DNA of 64,000 nucleotides, from assembly GCA_025084515.1 (NCBI GenBank), contig JAJAGP010000170.1:186001-250000 (forward strand), in the 5' to 3' direction. Shown here one piece after another: positions 60,329 through 64,000 of this stretch (position 1 is the stretch's first letter; every line of letters begins with the position of its first letter). Source of the DNA: Ancistrus triradiatus. Its lineage: Eukaryota > Chordata > Actinopteri > Siluriformes > Loricariidae. A program made the position numbers and the translations under genes. The notes under the pieces were generated by a model. The model ran no database searches. It was not told where the DNA came from and saw nothing but the letters and a program-made list of their open reading frames with translations.

Positions 60329-60932
60329 GTGTGTATTGCTAGGGTGGTTCTAAGGGCCTGTGACTGACAGGGGCCCTATAAATGTATTTTTTTATTTCAA
60401 ATGTTCAATTAAATTTTTATTTAAATGAACATTTTTTAAATTTCAATATTAATCTATTAAGCTTGAATCATCCATGTGATTTAAAACCTTTAAACACTTG
60501 TTTTTCTTATTTGGCAAAAAGGACACATACAGAGCCTCTACACTGTCTGATTTGCCTTCCCCTTCCATTTACATGAAATGATTCAGTTCGCCCTCAAAAC
60601 AGGTGTGAATTGTACTTGTGAGCTGTGCACTGTGAGTTTGGAGAGAATCGTTATCATGCAATTAAAAGAAAAATCTATTTACTAGAAACTTGAAGAAAGA
60701 AAACAAAGGTGGACATTTTCAATTTTCAATTTTCTTGAAGAAAGGTAGGTATAGTCTGCGAGTGGTGGAAATAAACCTGTTAGCTTAGTCCTTAGTGAAA
60801 TTGGCTAACACTTGTTATTTAATATCTTCACAAAAACTCACACAGCATTTACTTTTCATTTAATCAATATGGGTAATGTTTATAGCAACTGTTCATTCTA
60901 AATGTGTTGTCCCTTCCTCTGCCCTGTGCCAG

Positions 60933-61043
60933 GCCAGGCAGAAGCAACTTCAGACTCAGCAGCCCTGCCTCCCTATTTCCATATCGCAGCCCTACTACCA
61001 ACTGAAAAAGAAGGTGGGCAGCACTGTGTTGAACAACCTGTCA
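60933..61043 (+). pseudogene. Exon-like fragment antisense to GMPR intron 2, unidentified
   Basis: A strong acceptor-like tract (gtcccttcctctgccctgtgccag) is followed by an open frame reading ARQKQLQTQQPCLPISIS then QPYYQLKKKVGSTVL and NNLSC. Base composition is GC-rich and codon-like, unlike its AT-rich surroundings. A Tc1-family MITE begins directly after it at 61046, and no donor is visible. It could be a captured or duplicated exon, a processed-gene fragment, or chance. I do not recognise the protein. Confidence 0.3.
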
Positions 61044-61045
61044 TG

Positions 61046-61650
61046 CAGTGGTGCTTGAAAGTTTGTAGACCCTTTAGAATTGTCTATATTTCTGCATAAA
61101 TATGACCTAAAACATCATCAGATTTTCACACAAGACCCAAAAGTAGATAAAGAGAACCCAGTTAAACAAATGAGACAAAAATATTATACTTGCTCATTTA
61201 TTTATTGAGGAAAATGATCCGATTGTACATATTAGTGAGTGGCAAAAGTATGTGAACCTCTAGGATTAGCAGTTAATTTGAAGGTGAAATCAGAGTCAGG
61301 TGTTTTCAATGGGATGACAATCATGTGTGAGTGTTCACCCTGTTTTATTTAAAGAACAGAGATCTGTCAAAGTCTGCTCTTCAGAACACATGTTTGTGGA
61401 AGTGTATCATGGCACGAACAAAGGTGTCACACCAGATACTGAAAGCAAAGGTTCACATACTTTTGCCACTCACTAATATGTAATATTGGATAATCTTCGT
61501 CAATAAATAAATGACTAAGCATAATATTGTTCTCTCATTTGTTTAACTGTGTTCTCTTTATCTACTTTTAGGACTTGTGTGAAAATCTGATGATGTTTTA
61601 GGTCATATTTATGCAGAAATATAGAAAATTCTATAGGGTTCACAAGCTTA
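61046..61650 (+). mobile_element. Internally deleted Tc1-like element (MITE), 'CAGTGGTGCTTG' family
   Basis: The left arm (cagtggtgcttgaaagtttg to atcatggcacgaacaaagg) joins directly to the right arm (tgtcacaccagatactgaaa to ggttcacaagct). The whole transposase gene was lost in one deletion at about 61424. The final terminal bases are missing. Confidence 0.85.
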
Positions 61651-62155
61651 TTTTGTTATTATTATTATTTAAGAATCTTCACAATTGAATTCTTCACAAT
61701 GAAACTAATTTAAACAATACAACTCTCCCTTTCTGTAATGTTAATTCATTTTAACTGAAGTAGTTAATGTATATTTAAGTCATATTTGTTTTAAATTATT
61801 AGTGATTCATGTTAAGAGAGTTTTCTATGCAATAATTGTATCATTATAATTACATTTAAATTGTAAAATATGATCTATAGCACATTTCTTATAGAGGGTA
61901 TCAGTCTTGCATCAAATATTGAATTCTCCTGTATGCACATTTGTTACATTTTCAGGGTTGGAGTGCCCAGGTTAGGTGGGGTGGAGGGATTCAGTGTAAT
62001 ATCTTGTCATGGCACCTGGAATCCCTGGCATGCCCCGATTATACATCTATGTAAAGACTTACATAAAGTCTTCTGAAAACATGATATGCTATAAAAAGTC
62101 TGCATGGAGTGTGTGAAGCAATTCAGTACTTAATGTGAGCTGACAGTATGCTCAC
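61651..62155. other. GMPR intron 2, 5'-proximal part
   Basis: AT-rich, with no recognised repeat or ORF. Confidence 0.45.
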
Positions 62156-62275
62156 CTTGCTCATTACCTTGGCCATCTCAAAAGTACCTGTGGTATCCAT
62201 GTTAGCAGCGATGATTGGGATGCCATTGTAAGTCTGCTTGGAGTTGCGGAATGTGAAAGTCCTCTGAAGGTCAAC
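62156..62275 (-). CDS. GMPR: GMP reductase 1, exon 2 (residues 30-69)
   Basis: The exon is 120 nt in phase 0, from ctggtaag|GTT to AAG|gtgagc. It encodes VDLQRTFTFRNSKQTYNG, IPIIAANMDTTGTFEMAK and VMSK. The acceptor has a weak pyrimidine tract (tctttgtctgctggtaag). Exon 1, expected to encode about 29 residues starting MPRIDADLKLDFKDVL in relatives, was not found between 62276 and 64000, so the gene continues past the right edge. Confidence 0.94.
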
Positions 62276-63077
62276 CTTACCAGCAGACAAAGAAACATTA
62301 CCACGTTAGACCACACACACAAAAATAGAGCCATCAACCAAAAAATAACAATTAGTTTCTTTGTTGCAATTTGTTTCTTTGGTGGCCTGAGTTCTTTGAG
62401 GCATGGACTTCACTACTGTAACACAATATTCTACAGCAAGCTGGTTGTAACTTGAATAGTGTTTGGCAGGCCATGTCATTGAGTTGATATACCTTTCCTG
62501 AAGAAAAGCTTTAACAGTCTTTTCTGTTCAGCAAGATGCATTATCATCCGTTAAAATGACTTCATAACCACCAAGAATATTTTATATTGGATGAGAAAAG
62601 TGGGGAAGTTTGATTGTTTTCTTCAGGCCATCATCTTGATATGTTTCCTCAGAGGTGTTGGTCCATGCAGATTCGTGACTCATAGCTGAATATCACTTTC
62701 ATGCAATCATCCAAACTCCATTCTCTTAAGCCCACAGTAAACTTGTTTTCTCTGTTTAGCTGTTTGGCTATTACATATACAGTATAAATCACATTTCATT
62801 GACTTCTGTCATTCCATTACAGTTCTGTCACAAGCATAATGAATCCTGTCGTCACCCATTTGTTGTTCATTTGTTTTGTCGTGCATTTTTTATTTTCATA
62901 TTGCTTTGAGTTTTCCAACCTCATGCTTTGATGTCTTACTTGAACGTTCAGTATGTTTTCCTTTTATAACCTTCCCATTTTGTTTACTTTATACCAAATT
63001 TTAGACACAGCTGACTGTGAACAACAAATTACTTTTGCCATTTTTTAAAATTGGATCTGTTGATTAATTTGCATTTA
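62276..63077. other. GMPR intron 1 (part)
   Basis: AT-rich. 62390-63050 shows traces of minus-strand Tc1-type debris ('gaagaaaagctttaacagtc', 'ccaaattttagacacagctg') but nothing firm. GMPR exon 1 was looked for and not found. Confidence 0.4.
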
Positions 63078-63400
63078 AAGGCGGAACGGTGGTGCAGTGG
63101 TTTGCACTGTCACCTCACAGCTCTGAGATCCCCGCTTCGATACCGACCCCGGGCTCCACCTGTGTGGAATTTATATGACCTCCCCGAGTTTGCATGGGTT
63201 AACTCCGGGTACTTCGGTTTCCTCCCATATTCCAAATACGTGTTTCTAAAGTGCCCTTAGTGTGTGAGTGTATTTGCCCTACAATGGATTGGGGCCCTGT
63301 CTAGGGTTGTTCCTGCCTTGTACCCTGTGTCGCTGGTTAGGCACCGGTTTTCCCGTGACCCTGATTATGATTAAGTGGTGAGGAAAATGAATGAATGACT
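63078..63400 (+). repeat. Full-length tRNA-derived SINE
   Basis: This is the reference copy for the family in this window. The tRNA-like head 'ggcggaacggtggtgcagtg' carries a B-box-like 'cttcgataccgacc'. The body has 'gtgtggaatttatatgacct' and 'tttcctcccatattccaaa'. The tail is 'tggggccctgtctagggttg', ending in 'gaatgaatgac' repeats. Confidence 0.85.
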
Positions 63401-63769
63401 GATAATATGCATTTAGACTTGTGTCTGTATTTGTTACAGAAATGCAAATTCCAAGGTGATTCCATAAATATGAGTGATTTGTATTTTCTTCCTCTACCTA
63501 ATCTGGAAATATGCTTCACAAAGCCAGAATTCTTGTCATATCTGTGATGTTTATCTGCTACGAAATAAAGTGAACATTTGGGTCAACATTCTGTGTGTGG
63601 TGATTCCATATTTTTGTAGACTGAGATTTTGGCTATCTTAGCAGCACTGAAATTGCACTGAAAAGGTATTATCCCGTGTAATGTACTAATTCTACAAATC
63701 CACATACTACCATGTGCCAGAGGAATAAATGTTTGATGTCAAATTGTGGTAAATCATTAGTTCGATTTT

Positions 63770-63955
63770 TACCTTATTACTAGCCCTAAATTGCCCCCAT
63801 CCCAACTACTTTTGGAATGTGTTGCAGGCCTGAAATGCAGGAATAGATGTATATTAATCACTGAAATGATGCTGACCAGACAAAACAAGAACTATCTTGG
63901 GTTCATACTGTCTACAGTGAAAAAATGTCAAAGACACATTAATGGAAAAATTTGG
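63770..63955 (+). mobile_element. Tc1-like fragment (arm of the 29265-30656 family)
   Basis: 'actagccctaaattgccccc', 'caggcctgaaatgcaggaat' and 'ggttcatactgtctaca' match 30438-30560 and 9110-9160. Only one arm is present. Confidence 0.65.
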
Positions 63956-64000
63956 TTATCGGAAAATATCCAACCCTAGGGTGAATAACAGCAGATTTCA

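Overview
The window looks like nuclear DNA from a ray-finned (teleost) fish. Its genes have introns with GT-AG junctions and untranslated exons. It has fish-type tRNA-derived SINEs and dinucleotide repeats, and it is full of decayed Tc1/mariner-type transposons of several families. The SINE and Tc1 mix resembles otophysan fish such as catfishes and their relatives, but the exact group is a guess from memory. There is no operon-like organisation, and nothing bacterial or viral was recognised.

Two protein-coding genes can be supported, and they face each other tail to tail. (1) ATXN1 (ataxin-1) lies on the + strand. An untranslated exon starts near 27150 and continues into a large coding exon (27442-29157). 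A 2.36-kb intron carrying a Tc1-derived inverted-repeat element follows, then the last coding exon (31513-32061). The 3' UTR is very long and probably ends just after a polyadenylation signal at 41384. The predicted protein is 754 residues, with a conserved N-terminus, an AXH domain split across the intron, and the C-terminal nuclear localisation/14-3-3 motif RKRRWSAP. It has no polyglutamine tract. (2) GMPR (GMP reductase) lies on the - strand. Eight exons from 62275 down to 46131 encode residues 30-345 of a protein the same length as human GMPR; exon 1 lies beyond the right edge. The two genes are unrelated in function. ATXN1 is a nuclear transcriptional co-repressor scaffold, and GMPR is a cytosolic purine-salvage enzyme converting GMP to IMP. 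Their convergent order matches human 6p22, so this is conserved microsynteny.

Layout: 1-27 kb is non-coding, probably upstream or 5'-intronic sequence of ATXN1. It is packed with SINEs, MITEs and Tc1-like, hAT-like and Tigger-like remnants, plus a few unique stretches that could be regulatory or untranslated exons. 27-41.4 kb is ATXN1. 41.4-46 kb is intergenic, with a palindromic element and a Tc1-like relic. 46-62.3 kb is GMPR, whose introns hold at least four Tc1-like elements, one inserted inside another and crossed by a 100-base assembly gap. 62.3-64 kb is GMPR intron 1 with a full-length SINE.

The observations most worth following up are these: microRNA and Pumilio sites in the ATXN1 3' UTR that match the known regulators of human ATXN1; a 178-codon out-of-frame ORF inside the ATXN1 coding exon, in a frame different from human Alt-ATXN1; an unexplained exon-like fragment antisense to GMPR intron 2; and several nested transposon insertions that date one another. 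No transposase in the window is intact, and no clearly new system was recognised.
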